Assembly: GCA_028281575.1 (NCBI GenBank)
Contig: JANQJP010000064.1
Span: 103,177-167,176, forward strand
Direction of reading: 5' to 3'
DNA from: Cellvibrionaceae bacterium
Lineage (GTDB): Bacteria > Pseudomonadota > Gammaproteobacteria > Pseudomonadales > Cellvibrionaceae
DNA: 64,000 nucleotides
This document shows positions 37,551-46,712 of this stretch, one piece after another. The notes beneath the pieces were generated by a model. The model did not search any database and was not told the origin of the DNA. It worked only from the letters and a program-made list of their open reading frames with translations. Position 1 is the first letter of the stretch. Each line of letters begins with the position of its first letter. The position numbers and the translations under genes are program-made.

Positions 37551-38171
37551 ATGCGCCTATTCATTCTAGTCTTCATCGTTTCACTTTCGACGACTCCAAT
37601 CGCCTCTGCTGCGGAAGATTATTGGCAGATTTCTATTTCCGGCGGTAGCGGCATCGCCGACGACCCATCTGCTGAATCAGACGAGGATATCGATATCGAG
37701 GCTGGCGGTGTCTTCCACCTGGTCGCCAACCTCTATGACCGTCAAAATGATGATGGTGCAAATCTTTACTATCAGTTTTTCTACGGATCTAACACACTCG
37801 ATACAGAAGTGAATGCAGGCACCAACGCTGCCTATGAAACCGAACTGGAAGCGCATCACCTGCAAATCGGCGGCGTATATGAATGGCGACCTGAAAAGCG
37901 GTTTCGACCCTACTTTGCCGCAGCGGTGGGCGCGAGCCATTACATCCCCGAACAGACGAGCGACGAAACCTATCTTTCGAGTTCTGCCGCGCTCGGGGCA
38001 AACCTTTGGTTTACAAATACTCTGGCATTGAAGTTTGAAGCGAGAGCGATTGGCACAGTTTTTAATAGCAGCTCATCTATTTTTTGTAACGAAGATGATT
38101 GCTCGCTGGGCATAGACGGCAGCCTTTGGTGGCAGCAGCATTTAAGTGCCGGCGTCACCTGGCAGTTTTAG
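37551..38171 (+). CDS. Outer-membrane beta-barrel protein (OmpA/OmpW-like, unknown role)
   Basis: A 206-residue precursor with a clear signal peptide (MRLFILVFIVSLSTTPIASA-AED) and about eight amphipathic strands, ending in the BAM-type Phe (LSAGVTWQF). Acidic loops (DPSAESDEDIDIE) face outward. I chose the ATG at 37551 because it starts the signal peptide; an ATG at 37524 would add nine residues. It converges on cpdA. No precise family is claimed. Confidence 0.75.
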   Translation: MRLFILVFIVSLSTTPIASAAEDYWQISISGGSGIADDPSAESDEDIDIEAGGVFHLVANLYDRQNDDGANLYYQFFYGSNTLDTEVNAGTNAAYETELEAHHLQIGGVYEWRPEKRFRPYFAAAVGASHYIPEQTSDETYLSSSAALGANLWFTNTLALKFEARAIGTVFNSSSSIFCNEDDCSLGIDGSLWWQQHLSAGVTWQF

Positions 38172-38220
38172 AAAAATTTATTTGAAAAGGCTGGGTATGG
38201 CCAATTAAAACCGCGCGGGT

Positions 38221-39054
38221 TTAATAACCCGTAGCGGCCATATCGATGGAATATGTTTTTTCCGCGATGCGACTTACACGCGTGTTAAAAGTGCCATCCT
38301 CACAAAAGCGATAAGTTCGATAACCCGGCATGGTTTTATCAACTTTAAACTCATCTGACTTTGGTAAAAACTGGACACACGTAGAAGGCGTCGCAATAAG
38401 TGCAACATCGTTGCGACGCGCGCTAAATTCCTGATGGATGTGTCCCCAGGAAATAAGTTTCACCTGGGGATGTGCGTCGGTGATTGCAAATAAATCTTCT
38501 GCGTCATCCACCACATATTGATCAACCCAAGCACTGCCAACAGGTAGGGGTTGGTGGTGTAAAAAAATTGCCGCCGGCACCTTCGGCTGATTGCTTAATT
38601 CACGCTCAAGCCTTGCAAGCTCATCTGCCCCCAGGCGTCCGCCTTCCTCACCGGGGATGCGGGAATCGAGAAAAATAAAGTTCCAACCACTGGCGTGATA
38701 GTTGCGCTCGACCGGATGACAACCGACGGCAATCATATTTGCGGGATCATCGTGATTGCCTGGCAGCCACGCCAGTGGCGTCTCGGGAAAATAATCGTCA
38801 ATAATTTTAAGAAAGCGCGCGTACGAAATAGGCCCGCCGTCATTGGAAATATCACCTGTCGTAACAATCAAATCGGCTTTTTCATCGCGCTGTATGGCAC
38901 TGAGCACATCGTGCAGGCTCTGATCGGTGTTCAAACCCAGCAACCGCTCATTCGGTTGACTGCCGAGATGACAATCCGTGATCTGGACTACGTTAAGTTC
39001 ACCCATAACCGTTGTTCGCGCTTTCTCGCCAATCCTTGCAACCTTACTACTCAT
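38221..39054 (-). CDS. cpdA: 3',5'-cyclic-AMP phosphodiesterase
   Basis: A 277-residue calcineurin-like metallophosphoesterase with all class III motifs: ITDCHLG (DxH), TTGDISNDG (GDxxN), LPGNHDD (GNHD) and WGHIHQE (GHxH). It hydrolyses cAMP and thereby sets CRP activity. The assignment to CpdA rather than another phosphoesterase is supported by the upstream nudF-yqiB genes, the same order as in E. coli. Start ATG at 39054; an ATG at 39006 would shorten it by 16 residues. It is last in the operon. Confidence 0.92.
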   Translation of the reverse strand: MSSKVARIGEKARTTVMGELNVVQITDCHLGSQPNERLLGLNTDQSLHDVLSAIQRDEKADLIVTTGDISNDGGPISYARFLKIIDDYFPETPLAWLPGNHDDPANMIAVGCHPVERNYHASGWNFIFLDSRIPGEEGGRLGADELARLERELSNQPKVPAAIFLHHQPLPVGSAWVDQYVVDDAEDLFAITDAHPQVKLISWGHIHQEFSARRNDVALIATPSTCVQFLPKSDEFKVDKTMPGYRTYRFCEDGTFNTRVSRIAEKTYSIDMAATGY

Positions 39055-39126
39055 TCGGGGCCACCACTGACAAATTCATACTGTGAACTTTATAAAAGTG
39101 TGGACCGAAATGACACAATAAGAAAT

Positions 39127-39585
39127 CTAACTGTTCCCCGATACGAGAACTGAATCACAAATATCTGGTGGTACTAATCCGTGATTGAGACAAAAATCGA
39201 GCCATTCCCCCAAAAACCGATTTAACGCAAACTTTTCGTCTGGCTGGTACATTTTGGGATTTGGGTAGTCATAACTCGGCTGCCAGTGGCGATGTTTATC
39301 CCAAGCCGTAATTTCGGCGACATCTGCGTCGTGACACAGCTTCAGTTGTAGCGCGGGTAACGCCATATCGCCGCTGACCTGGACCACATCAATCATCGAA
39401 GTGTAGGGTGCAGATTCTTTGAGCCGCATATGTATTTTGATAGATGCGTTGCTACCTATATCAAAACGCCATTCGGTTCTGCCTTCACGCAAACCGGGGA
39501 GGATTTGCAGCAGACGCGCATAGTTTATCTCGCACTCAGCAATATGACCTGCAAGGTCAACTGAATGGGTCTGGCGGCATTCCAT
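39127..39585 (-). CDS. yqiB: YqiB/DUF1249 family protein
   Basis: About 152 residues, with the family blocks CEINYARLLQILP near the N-terminus, LCHDADVAEITAWDKHRHWQPSYDYPNPKMYQPDEKFALNRFL in the centre and a short tail. Function unknown throughout the family. It is encoded between nudF and cpdA as in enterobacteria. I favour the ATG at 39585 over the TTG at 39600 that overlaps nudF by 8 bp, because the spacing to the conserved CEINY block then matches other members. Confidence 0.88.
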   Translation of the reverse strand: MECRQTHSVDLAGHIAECEINYARLLQILPGLREGRTEWRFDIGSNASIKIHMRLKESAPYTSMIDVVQVSGDMALPALQLKLCHDADVAEITAWDKHRHWQPSYDYPNPKMYQPDEKFALNRFLGEWLDFCLNHGLVPPDICDSVLVSGNS

Positions 39586-39592
39586 GAACGGT

Positions 39593-40219
39593 TTATTCAA
39601 GTGAATGATCTCGTCTTAATAGTGGGCGCTGCATTTGTAACCACTGTAAACCAATAATAGTGGCTGCATTGTTCGCGCGCGAATCCAAAACATGGAGAAA
39701 GACATCTTCTGCATTTAACACATGCAGACGAATATCCTCGCCTTCAGCCTCCAAGCCAAAGACACCAGCAGCCGACTTAAGGTCGCAGAGCGCGCAATAC
39801 AGGTGGATCTGCTCGCTGCAGCCGCCCGGCGTCGAAAAATACGTTGATATATGAATGAGTTCGGCCCGCCCTATCCCAGCCTCTTCTTCCAGCTCACGCA
39901 GCACCAACTGCTCGGGCGTTTCACTGCCCTCAATCATACCTGCGACCACTTCCAGACACCAAGGCCCATGTCTGGACGCGAGCGCACCGATGCGAAATTG
40001 GTCTACCAGGCCAATCAAGTCGTTTTTGGGATCATAGAGCACTGCGGCGGCGGCACTGCCCCGCTGAAACACTTCGCGCGAAATGACCTCACTCCAGCCA
40101 CCATTAAACAAGCGATGTTTTACACGCAACTTAAGCATGCTGAAGAAACCCTGAAACACCGTTTTCTGCTCAAGAACTTGCACATCTTCAGGGCTAAACT
40201 GGCTAGGAGGTATCGTCAT
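39593..40219 (-). CDS. nudF: ADP-ribose pyrophosphatase (Nudix)
   Basis: A 208-residue Nudix hydrolase that cleaves ADP-ribose to AMP and ribose-5-phosphate. The Nudix box is GMIEGSETPEQLVLRELEEE, followed by AGI. The FSTPGGCSEQIHLYCALCDL segment is the subfamily-specific loop with the catalytic Glu region of NudF. First gene of nudF-yqiB-cpdA, divergent from the small ORF and tolC, which is the conserved gammaproteobacterial arrangement. An AGGGCCTGTTCACACTAA repeat motif lies just upstream of its start. Confidence 0.93.
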   Translation of the reverse strand: MTIPPSQFSPEDVQVLEQKTVFQGFFSMLKLRVKHRLFNGGWSEVISREVFQRGSAAAAVLYDPKNDLIGLVDQFRIGALASRHGPWCLEVVAGMIEGSETPEQLVLRELEEEAGIGRAELIHISTYFSTPGGCSEQIHLYCALCDLKSAAGVFGLEAEGEDIRLHVLNAEDVFLHVLDSRANNAATIIGLQWLQMQRPLLRRDHSLE

Positions 40220-40223
40220 TTCG

Positions 40224-40246
40224 AGGGCCTGTTCACACTAAATTCG
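40224..40246 (+). repeat. Solo copy of the AGGGCCTGTTCACACTAA motif
   Basis: AGGGCCTGTTCACACTAA followed by ATTCG. The same motif forms both arms of the inverted repeat at 57305-57571, and a shorter version (AGGGCCTGTT) occurs at 3751. Here it lies immediately upstream of nudF, possibly within its promoter or leader. Confidence 0.5.
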
Positions 40247-40387
40247 AATAACGAAGCAGTTTAGGTAACTGAAATGTGACTGTAAACATAACGTTTTCAT
40301 CACGACGTAATCTACAATCGGATATTGGGCTCTAATTTTTTTGCTTGCACTATAATTCACAAACCTCTGACGAAAAATTGATCAATT

Positions 40388-40735
40388 ATGGTCGTAGCAC
40401 CTTCTTTTGATTCCTCGTTATATACGAGTGCGCAACGCAGTGCCTCCCGCAGGCGCGATGACGCGGTGCTGCCCGTTGAGCAGAGAAACAACCGCAGCGA
40501 GGACAAGCCAAACAACACTCAGGCCGGCCTGGACCAGGTCCGTCGCCAACGCGTTTCACAATTAAACGAGAGCGATAAACAACAACCTTTGCAGCAACGC
40601 CGTCCGATTAGCGCAGAAGAGGCACGGACCGCGACCCCAGTTAACTTTGATCGCCGCGGCTTCGATGCAACACAGGTTTTCGCGCAAATACGTGAAAACG
40701 ATGACGCTCCCGCGCTCATCGACATATTTGTATAA
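40388..40735 (+). CDS. Unknown, probably disordered protein of 115 residues
   Basis: A very polar protein rich in Arg, Gln, Asp and Asn (SRRRDDAVLPVEQRNNRSEDKPNN), without signal peptide or membrane helix. It ends in a hydrophobic TQVFAQIRENDDAPALIDIFV segment that could be a short interaction motif. Encoded alone between nudF and tolC. Its low-complexity composition makes homology hard to judge, but the codon use resembles the neighbours, so I think it is real. Confidence 0.55.
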   Translation: MVVAPSFDSSLYTSAQRSASRRRDDAVLPVEQRNNRSEDKPNNTQAGLDQVRRQRVSQLNESDKQQPLQQRRPISAEEARTATPVNFDRRGFDATQVFAQIRENDDAPALIDIFV

Positions 40736-40899
40736 CGTACTTCGCTACAGGCATTACAGCAGTATTCAGAGGTGCCTTAGCTTAATTCAAAGCTTCCTCA
40801 ACGATTTCGTAACAGTTCGTGACAATTGTCAGGTAACCTTTTGTCATTAAGCGCGTTATCATAATCATCAATCATTAGGTCGAAACATTGGGAAATCAA

Positions 40900-42291
40900 A
40901 TGAGACTTCAGGTCCTTGTTACAAAGCTTTGCCTCTTAATGGCGGGTGCGATAAATCTTGTACCGACGGGTCATGCGCAAACACTGACCGACATCTACGC
41001 GCAGGCCGTGGAAAATGATCACGAATTCAAAGCTGCTCAAGCCGCATACCGGGCAGGCTTGGAAAGTAAAAAGCTTGGCCGTTCGGCCCTGTTGCCAAAA
41101 TTAAATGGTCGCGCCAATTGGGAGGATAGCCATACAGAACAAAGCGGCCAAGCGGCGAGCGCGAACCGTTTCGTAGTCACCGAGAACGACAGTACAACTT
41201 CCGGTTACACCATTAGCCTTGAACAACCATTATTCGATCTCGCCGCCTGGCACAGCTTTAAAGCGAGTAAAGCCGGCGCAAATCTCGCTGAAGCACAATT
41301 CAAAAGTGAAGAACAGTCGCTGATTATCCGCACAGCTCAGGCGTATTTCGACACGCTGCAAGCAGTCGATAATTTACAAACCTCACTCGCTGAAGAAGAG
41401 GCGCTTAGCCACCAACTCGAGCAAACACGTCAACGCTTTGAAGTGGGCCTCAGCGCGATTACCGAGGTACATGAAGCACAGGCCGTCTATGATTCATCCG
41501 TGGCAGATCGCCTGATCGCGGAGGGTCAGCTCGGCATTGCCTTTGAAGCGCTCGAGGTACTCACAGGTGTAACTTACGTTCAAATTGCGCCGCTCAAGGG
41601 TGCTTTTGAAGCTGTTCCACCGCAACCACAAGCTCGACAGGATTGGGTAGCGCGCGCACTGCAAAATAACTACAACCTCGAAGTTGCTCGCCTTAACGCC
41701 GAATCTGAGAAAGCGAATGCAAAATCAAAAAAGGCTGAACATTATCCCAAAGTCACGCTGTCAGGTTCGTATAGCGATAGAAACGAAGATAGTACAATAA
41801 ATAGCTTGATCTCCGATGAGGTCGATACCGAAAATCAAACCATTGGCGTCACGGTAACGGTGCCTTTTTATAATGGCGGTGGTGTTTCTGCGTCGCGCCG
41901 CCAAGCACAGCAGCTTGCCATACAAGCGCGCGAGCAATATCTAAAATCGCGCCGCGATATCGTGCAAGCGGCACGCTCACAACACCTTTCAGTAGTCACC
42001 AGTGTCGCGACGGTAAAAGCGCGCAAGCAGGCCGTGGTTTCCTCTGAAAGTGCGCTCGAAGCAACACAAGCAGGCTATAGCGTCGGCACGCGGGATTTAG
42101 TCGATGTGCTCAACGCACAGCGAGGCCTGTATCAGGCACAGCGCAATTATTTCACCGCTTTATACGACTACATTCTCAGCTCTCTACGGCTTAAGGAAGT
42201 GTCCGGCATGTTGAGCGTGGAAGATATTGAACAGCTAAATTCCTGGTTGGATGCGGCAAACCCTGTAAGTAAATCTGCCGTGTCTTTGTAA
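40900..42291 (+). CDS. tolC: TolC-family outer-membrane efflux channel
   Basis: A 463-residue outer-membrane/periplasmic tunnel protein. Signal peptide MRLQVLVTKLCLLMAGAINL to HAQT, then two repeats of helical hairpins and strands typical of the family (TLTDIYAQAVENDHEFKAAQAAY; the second half begins LEVARLNAESEKANAKSK). NAQRGLYQAQRNYFTALYDYILSSLRLK is the TolC C-terminal signature. The ATG at 40900 follows GGGA by a normal spacing. An in-frame TTG at 40888 is rejected. Divergent from nudF as in E. coli, supporting orthology to the housekeeping TolC. Confidence 0.93.
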   Translation: MRLQVLVTKLCLLMAGAINLVPTGHAQTLTDIYAQAVENDHEFKAAQAAYRAGLESKKLGRSALLPKLNGRANWEDSHTEQSGQAASANRFVVTENDSTTSGYTISLEQPLFDLAAWHSFKASKAGANLAEAQFKSEEQSLIIRTAQAYFDTLQAVDNLQTSLAEEEALSHQLEQTRQRFEVGLSAITEVHEAQAVYDSSVADRLIAEGQLGIAFEALEVLTGVTYVQIAPLKGAFEAVPPQPQARQDWVARALQNNYNLEVARLNAESEKANAKSKKAEHYPKVTLSGSYSDRNEDSTINSLISDEVDTENQTIGVTVTVPFYNGGGVSASRRQAQQLAIQAREQYLKSRRDIVQAARSQHLSVVTSVATVKARKQAVVSSESALEATQAGYSVGTRDLVDVLNAQRGLYQAQRNYFTALYDYILSSLRLKEVSGMLSVEDIEQLNSWLDAANPVSKSAVSL

Positions 42292-42313
42292 ACCCAATAA
42301 CAGGGGAAGCGTT

Positions 42314-42778
42314 ATGCAAATACCGTTAACTCTCGGGCTCGTTATTACAGCTTTTACATTATCTGCATGCACATCAAATAAACCCGATCAAACCGTGCCC
42401 CGGTTTAGCGCAGTATTATCTGAAGTGACCGGGCAAAATGGTCGGGCTTGTGTGCGAATTTCCGATATTCGAAGTTATGGCACACGCGACCGCGGCAGGG
42501 TTATTACCATCAATGCACGCAGAAAATACTATGCTGCAACAACTTTATATCGCTGCAGTGAAATTGATTTTTCTCACCAAGCCCTGTTCGACGGAAATTT
42601 CCACGAGATCTGTGGGAACAGCACCAGCTATATCATCGCAGGCGGAGAGCGCTGCCCGATACATAAAGTTTTCGAATTCGAAAATAGAGAATCTGCAACA
42701 GATGCAATTAATCAAGCGGCAGAGAAACGCGAAAGCATTAAAGCGGCTATCAAAGCGGAAAAAGCTAGTAAGCAATAA
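42314..42778 (+). CDS. DUF6491-like lipoprotein
   Basis: A 154-residue predicted lipoprotein with lipobox LSAC followed by TSNKPDQ. The mature part has the pattern ACVRISDIRSYGTRDRG, KYYAATTLYRCSEIDFS and GGERCPIHKV with paired Cys residues, matching the small DUF6491 family as I recall it. The C-terminus is a charged helix. It starts 22 bp after tolC and probably shares its transcript. Function unknown. Confidence 0.7.
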   Translation: MQIPLTLGLVITAFTLSACTSNKPDQTVPRFSAVLSEVTGQNGRACVRISDIRSYGTRDRGRVITINARRKYYAATTLYRCSEIDFSHQALFDGNFHEICGNSTSYIIAGGERCPIHKVFEFENRESATDAINQAAEKRESIKAAIKAEKASKQ

Positions 42779-42855
42779 AGCGCCTGGCAACAAAAAAGAC
42801 ACTTAAAACTATGTAGCATTTAGAAAAATATTTCTGTTCGTTTTGGCACATACGC

Positions 42856-43176
42856 GTTTGGGTGCCGGTGCTACGTTCAAAAACTGTCAATGCATGCTCT
42901 GGATGCGGGTGTTAGAGCAACGCATAGCCACATGGATGTGGTGTATTAGAATAACGCAGGAGTAGTTATCAAGGAGCAGTTATCGACGACTGTATGGATG
43001 CAGGAGGTAGAATAACGCAGGAGCAGTTATTGAGAGGAATTGACGGAGCTACAGGGGTGAAGCGGATTCAAGCGAAGCACTGCTTCGTTCCGCGCAGCGA
43101 ACCTTATCTATGATTTTGGGCCGGTCCTGCTCGCAGGTATTCATGCGTTTTTTGAACGTAGCACCGGCATCCAAAC
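42856..43176. mobile_element. MITE-like element with 28-bp terminal inverted repeats (copy 1)
   Basis: Terminal arms at 42856-42883 and 43149-43176 match with one mismatch (GTTTGGRTGCCGGTGCTACG continuing TTCAAAAA). Inside, the unit TTAGAATAACGCAGGAGCAG-TTATC is repeated three times, more or less decayed (about 42910, 42945, 43005). No transposase frame is present. The same core occurs, inverted, in the element at 55334. The rest of the 42779-43475 gap holds a TATAAT-like box at 43443 that may be the -10 of the next gene. Confidence 0.65.
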
Positions 43177-43475
43177 AGTTTGAAAGCACATATGCTGAAG
43201 CTTCTAGACTAAAGCCTCACAGGTATAAATAAACACTATCGGTTATTATTTAACCCACCCCTGACAAATTCTGATTGCATACGTATTCTGTACTCTTCAC
43301 CTGCGACGTTTTTAACTATCAAATCTACGCTAAACTACGTTGATTACAGTGGTCACATATGGGTCGCTATGTGCTCACTTTTGCTTTACTTCAAAATTTA
43401 AACTTTATTGTCAGTGACTTATCGCATTTCCAATCGCTTAGCTATAATGCTGACAAATTTTACCGAACATAACCA

Positions 43476-46400
43476 ATGAAAACAGACACTCAACTAGAGC
43501 GGCTCTACAATGAAATTCGCGAAGTTATCCTCGCGAAGCAACACCCGGTTACCGGCCTGCTGCCCGCGAGTACCAGCATCAATACTCACGGCGACTATAC
43601 CGACGCCTGGGTACGCGACAACGTCTATTCCATACTCGCACCGTGGACCTTGAGCATGGCTTTTCGTCGCCGGGGTGAGCACGCCCGTCAGGACGAATTA
43701 GAACAGGCGACAATTAAACTGATGCGCGGCCTGCTGCAGTCTATGATGCGTCAGGCATCAAAAGTTGAGGCATTCAAACACACACTAAACCCGATAGATT
43801 CGTTACACGCAAAATATGATACAAGCAGCGGACTTACCGTTGTGGCAGATGACGCGTGGGGTCACTTACAGATAGATGCAACATCCCTGTATCTCTTGAT
43901 GCTCGCTCAAATGACCGCGTCGGGTCTAAGAATTATTCGCACCTATGATGAAGTCGATTTCGTCCAAAACCTTATTTATTACATTGCAAGTGCCTATCGC
44001 TGCCCGGACTATGGGATATGGGAGCGCGGTAATAAAATTAATAACGGCAAAACCGAAATTAATGCGAGTTCGGTTGGCATGGCCAAAGCGGCATTGCAGG
44101 CATTGGATGGATTAAATCTTTTCGGTGAACACGCGTCGCCACGCGCTGTCGTTCACACTATCGCTGACGCCGTATCGTTAGCACGCAATAGCCTGGCCTT
44201 ACTCTTGCCACGCGAATCCTTATCCAAGGAAGTCGATAGCGCGCTATTGAGTGTGATTGGCTTCCCCGCTTTTGCCATCGGCGATGAAGACCTGGTGACA
44301 AAAACACGCGATGAAATCCTGCAAAAGCTCGGCGGCAACTACGGTTGTAAACGCTTTTTATGGGACGGACATCAAACCGCGATAGAAGACCCTCACCGGC
44401 TATATTATGAACATTCTGAACTCGCCAATTTTGAACACATTGAGTCTGAATGGCCGCTGTTTTTTTCCTATTTATATATCAATGCGCTGTTTAACGAAAA
44501 CGAAGCGACAGCAAAATACTATCGCGAAAAAATCGAATCCATTATGGTCGAGGTGGACGGCGCCAAACTTATTCCCGAGCTTTATTATTTACCGGAAGAA
44601 AATACGCAAGCAGAAAAACAAAAGCCCGGATCACAGCAGCGCGTCCCCAACGAAAATGTTCCACTGGTTTGGGCACAGAGTATTTATTATTCAGCGCTAC
44701 TGATCGACGAAGGTTATGTACAAACGAGCGAAGTTGATGCCCTAAATTTGCGCGGCAACACAACACGTTTTAATCGATCACAAGTAGCTTTAGTTATTCT
44801 CGCCGAAAACGAGGATGTCAAAAAACAACTCGCGGAAAATGGTGTTATTGCAGAATCTTTGGGCGATATTGCGCCAGTCAAAGTCATTTCAGCACCTCAC
44901 TTGGTGGAAGCCTACGCTCAGGTGGGCGCCAATAAACCATTGCAATTAAGCGGCCGCCCACGCAGAAGATTACAAAGCCTGGCAACATCACAGACTTACG
45001 ATATTAACAAACAAAAATGCCTGTGTTTGTCCTGGATTCAAAGTGAAGAAGCTGACTATCGTATGCGCGATGCGGAACTGGTCTCATACAAAGTCAGGAA
45101 AGAAATATCGCATATTCGAAAACACTGGTTAAACTCGGAAGCTGCGGTATTTACTTTTATGGTCACTCAGGAGCTTTGCCGTTCTTCCTCGTCAAACACG
45201 CTATTTACCGCACTTAAGCATTTTCAATTGCGTGCCAAGGACGAAAACGTTGGATACGCTTCTGCAAGTCTGGCTTACCGTGCGTCACGCGAAAACAAAC
45301 TGCATGCGCCTAATATTTGTTTAAACCCGATTCACGAAAAACAAACCGTCGCGAAAAATAAAGCACCCAAATCGTTCAAGGAAATATTGGCCTTGGGTAA
45401 AGCTCAGCAACACGAAGCTTACACCGCAATTTTAGCGCTACGCGAAGCGAGTTCTGATAAAACGGATTTACAAAACGACCTCGCATTCTTGTACGAGCAT
45501 GCTCAGTCTCATGCCTGCTGGCTAATAACACGTTTATGTTTCGCTCAATTGGGAAAATCGCATACGGATCTGGCCGACTATTTATCAGTACTTTCGGCAA
45601 GACAATTTTCGATTATTGTCGGTTCCGATAAAAACAGCGAGTTTTCTTTGGAGCCGTCACTATCAAATGCGGAAATTGTTTCCACGCTCGAAAGCATTTC
45701 CGACAGTTCAATCGAACTGTGCTTATTGCAAGAAGTGCTTTCGTCAATTGGTGCGCTACAGCGCGCCCGACCACGTATTTTTGAAGGTCTGCGCTCTATT
45801 CAATTGCACAACTTGCTAAAGCTATGCGCGGCAAAAACCAAAAAATGGAATTTGGAAAGCGTGTTGGAAATCGGCGCACTCAGTCCGGCTGAACTCATGG
45901 GAAAAATAGAAAACATTTTGGAATCTCAACACTCAGTTTTTACCAAAGGACTGCACGAATACTTCCCCACCGGAAGCGAGGACAACTCGCAAGGTGCCTC
46001 GTTGTCAAACATTGCAATGGGCACAGACTGGTTTGAGTGGCGGGTCGAGCGCGGTCTCATTGTCAGCCTGGATCGTGAATTTTTGCAGGCGATTTGGAAG
46101 AGCCTGGCGCATGCACGTTACTTGGTATTTGGTGATTCAGCCAGTCAAGAGTGTGTGATTGACTGCGATCTCGTGCGAAGTTCAATGACCCCCGGAGAAG
46201 AAATTTTTGCCCACCTTATCGATGACTCCATTCAAACCTTGCATCCCGCTTACTATAAAAGCGCCATTGTAGAAGCCTTACTGGCCTTTACCCGCTTCTG
46301 TGAAAAATACCCGAATGTGCGGTTTGAACAGCATTTAAACCTCAGTGAGCAACTGGAAATCGCCGCTGAAAGTTTTTGTTCACATGCGCGACAACATTCA

Positions 46401-46526
46401 CCGTCTTCACGTGATATCGATACGCTGTTACTGGAACCACCCGAAGTGTTGCAATCCTATTTAGAGAAAGCGCTAAAAGAAACGGCTGAAAGAGCATTGG
46501 ATAGCCAGCACACGCCCACCGCCTAA
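43476..46526 (+). CDS. GH15/phosphorylase-kinase alpha-beta-like protein
   Basis: A 1016-residue cytoplasmic protein. The N-terminal about 430 residues form the (alpha/alpha)6 glucoamylase-like domain related to phosphorylase kinase alpha/beta subunits: GDYTDAWVRDNVYSILAPW, DDAWGHLQIDATSLYLLML, YGIWERGNKINNGKTEINASS and HSELANFEHIESEWPLFF. The remaining about 580 residues are helical, as in PhK subunits. Bacterial homologues are of unknown role, often thought to regulate or act on alpha-glucans. It has its own terminator and is not part of the following operon. Confidence 0.82.
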   Translation: MKTDTQLERLYNEIREVILAKQHPVTGLLPASTSINTHGDYTDAWVRDNVYSILAPWTLSMAFRRRGEHARQDELEQATIKLMRGLLQSMMRQASKVEAFKHTLNPIDSLHAKYDTSSGLTVVADDAWGHLQIDATSLYLLMLAQMTASGLRIIRTYDEVDFVQNLIYYIASAYRCPDYGIWERGNKINNGKTEINASSVGMAKAALQALDGLNLFGEHASPRAVVHTIADAVSLARNSLALLLPRESLSKEVDSALLSVIGFPAFAIGDEDLVTKTRDEILQKLGGNYGCKRFLWDGHQTAIEDPHRLYYEHSELANFEHIESEWPLFFSYLYINALFNENEATAKYYREKIESIMVEVDGAKLIPELYYLPEENTQAEKQKPGSQQRVPNENVPLVWAQSIYYSALLIDEGYVQTSEVDALNLRGNTTRFNRSQVALVILAENEDVKKQLAENGVIAESLGDIAPVKVISAPHLVEAYAQVGANKPLQLSGRPRRRLQSLATSQTYDINKQKCLCLSWIQSEEADYRMRDAELVSYKVRKEISHIRKHWLNSEAAVFTFMVTQELCRSSSSNTLFTALKHFQLRAKDENVGYASASLAYRASRENKLHAPNICLNPIHEKQTVAKNKAPKSFKEILALGKAQQHEAYTAILALREASSDKTDLQNDLAFLYEHAQSHACWLITRLCFAQLGKSHTDLADYLSVLSARQFSIIVGSDKNSEFSLEPSLSNAEIVSTLESISDSSIELCLLQEVLSSIGALQRARPRIFEGLRSIQLHNLLKLCAAKTKKWNLESVLEIGALSPAELMGKIENILESQHSVFTKGLHEYFPTGSEDNSQGASLSNIAMGTDWFEWRVERGLIVSLDREFLQAIWKSLAHARYLVFGDSASQECVIDCDLVRSSMTPGEEIFAHLIDDSIQTLHPAYYKSAIVEALLAFTRFCEKYPNVRFEQHLNLSEQLEIAAESFCSHARQHSPSSRDIDTLLLEPPEVLQSYLEKALKETAERALDSQHTPTA

Positions 46527-46543
46527 TGCACCAAATATGAGCA
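46527..46543. promoter_or_regulatory. NtrC-like enhancer site
   Basis: TGCACCAAATATGAGCA matches the NtrC consensus TGCACC-N5-GGTGCA in the left half and 4 of 6 in the right half. It lies about 107 bp upstream of the sigma-54 -24 element, the normal enhancer distance. Confidence 0.55.
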
Positions 46544-46551
46544 TTTCTCCA

Positions 46552-46586
46552 GAGCTTGCAACTTAAAATAGCAAGCTCATTTTCTC
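46552..46586 (+). terminator. Intrinsic terminator of the GH15-like gene
   Basis: A perfect 8-bp stem GAGCTTGC/GCAAGCTC with an 11-nt loop is followed by ATTTTCTC. It lies 25 bp after the stop codon and before the next operon's promoter. Confidence 0.6.
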
Positions 46587-46649
46587 CCTAAAGCGCGCAA
46601 TTCAGGAAAAACCAATAAAAATCATTGGCTTAGCGTCAATAAAACCCTG

Positions 46650-46665
46650 TGGCATATGCATTGCA
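46650..46665 (+). promoter_or_regulatory. Sigma-54 (RpoN) promoter of the transporter-carboxylase operon
   Basis: TGGCATATGCATTGCA has the diagnostic GG and GC dinucleotides exactly 10 bp apart (-24/-12), matching TGGCAY-N5-TTGCA. The predicted start is about 46676, giving a 37-nt leader to the ATG at 46713. With the NtrC-like site upstream, it indicates induction by nitrogen limitation. Confidence 0.78.
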
Positions 46666-46670
46666 CAACA

Positions 46671-46698
46671 GTATTACGATTTTAACAATCAGTAATAC
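46671..46698. promoter_or_regulatory. NikR-type operator (GTATTA-N16-TAATAC)
   Basis: Two 6-bp half sites in dyad symmetry separated by exactly 16 bp, the architecture of the E. coli NikR operator GTATGA-N16-TCATAC. It covers the predicted sigma-54 transcription start, where a bound repressor would block initiation. The operon itself encodes a NikR-like ribbon-helix-helix protein (51071). The same symmetry could alternatively form an RNA hairpin in the leader. Confidence 0.62.
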
Positions 46699-46712
46699 TA
46701 TAGGGGTGCTAA

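Noticed and set aside
38206..38226. AAAACCGCGCGGGTTT palindrome as a bidirectional terminator between the OMP and cpdA
   Set aside because: The core is a short self-complementary GCGC with almost no loop, and it overlaps the cpdA stop codon; not convincing.
43408..43448. TTGTCA and TATAAT as a sigma-70 promoter for the GH15-like gene
   Set aside because: The boxes are 29 bp apart, too far for one promoter; only the -10-like box is plausible.
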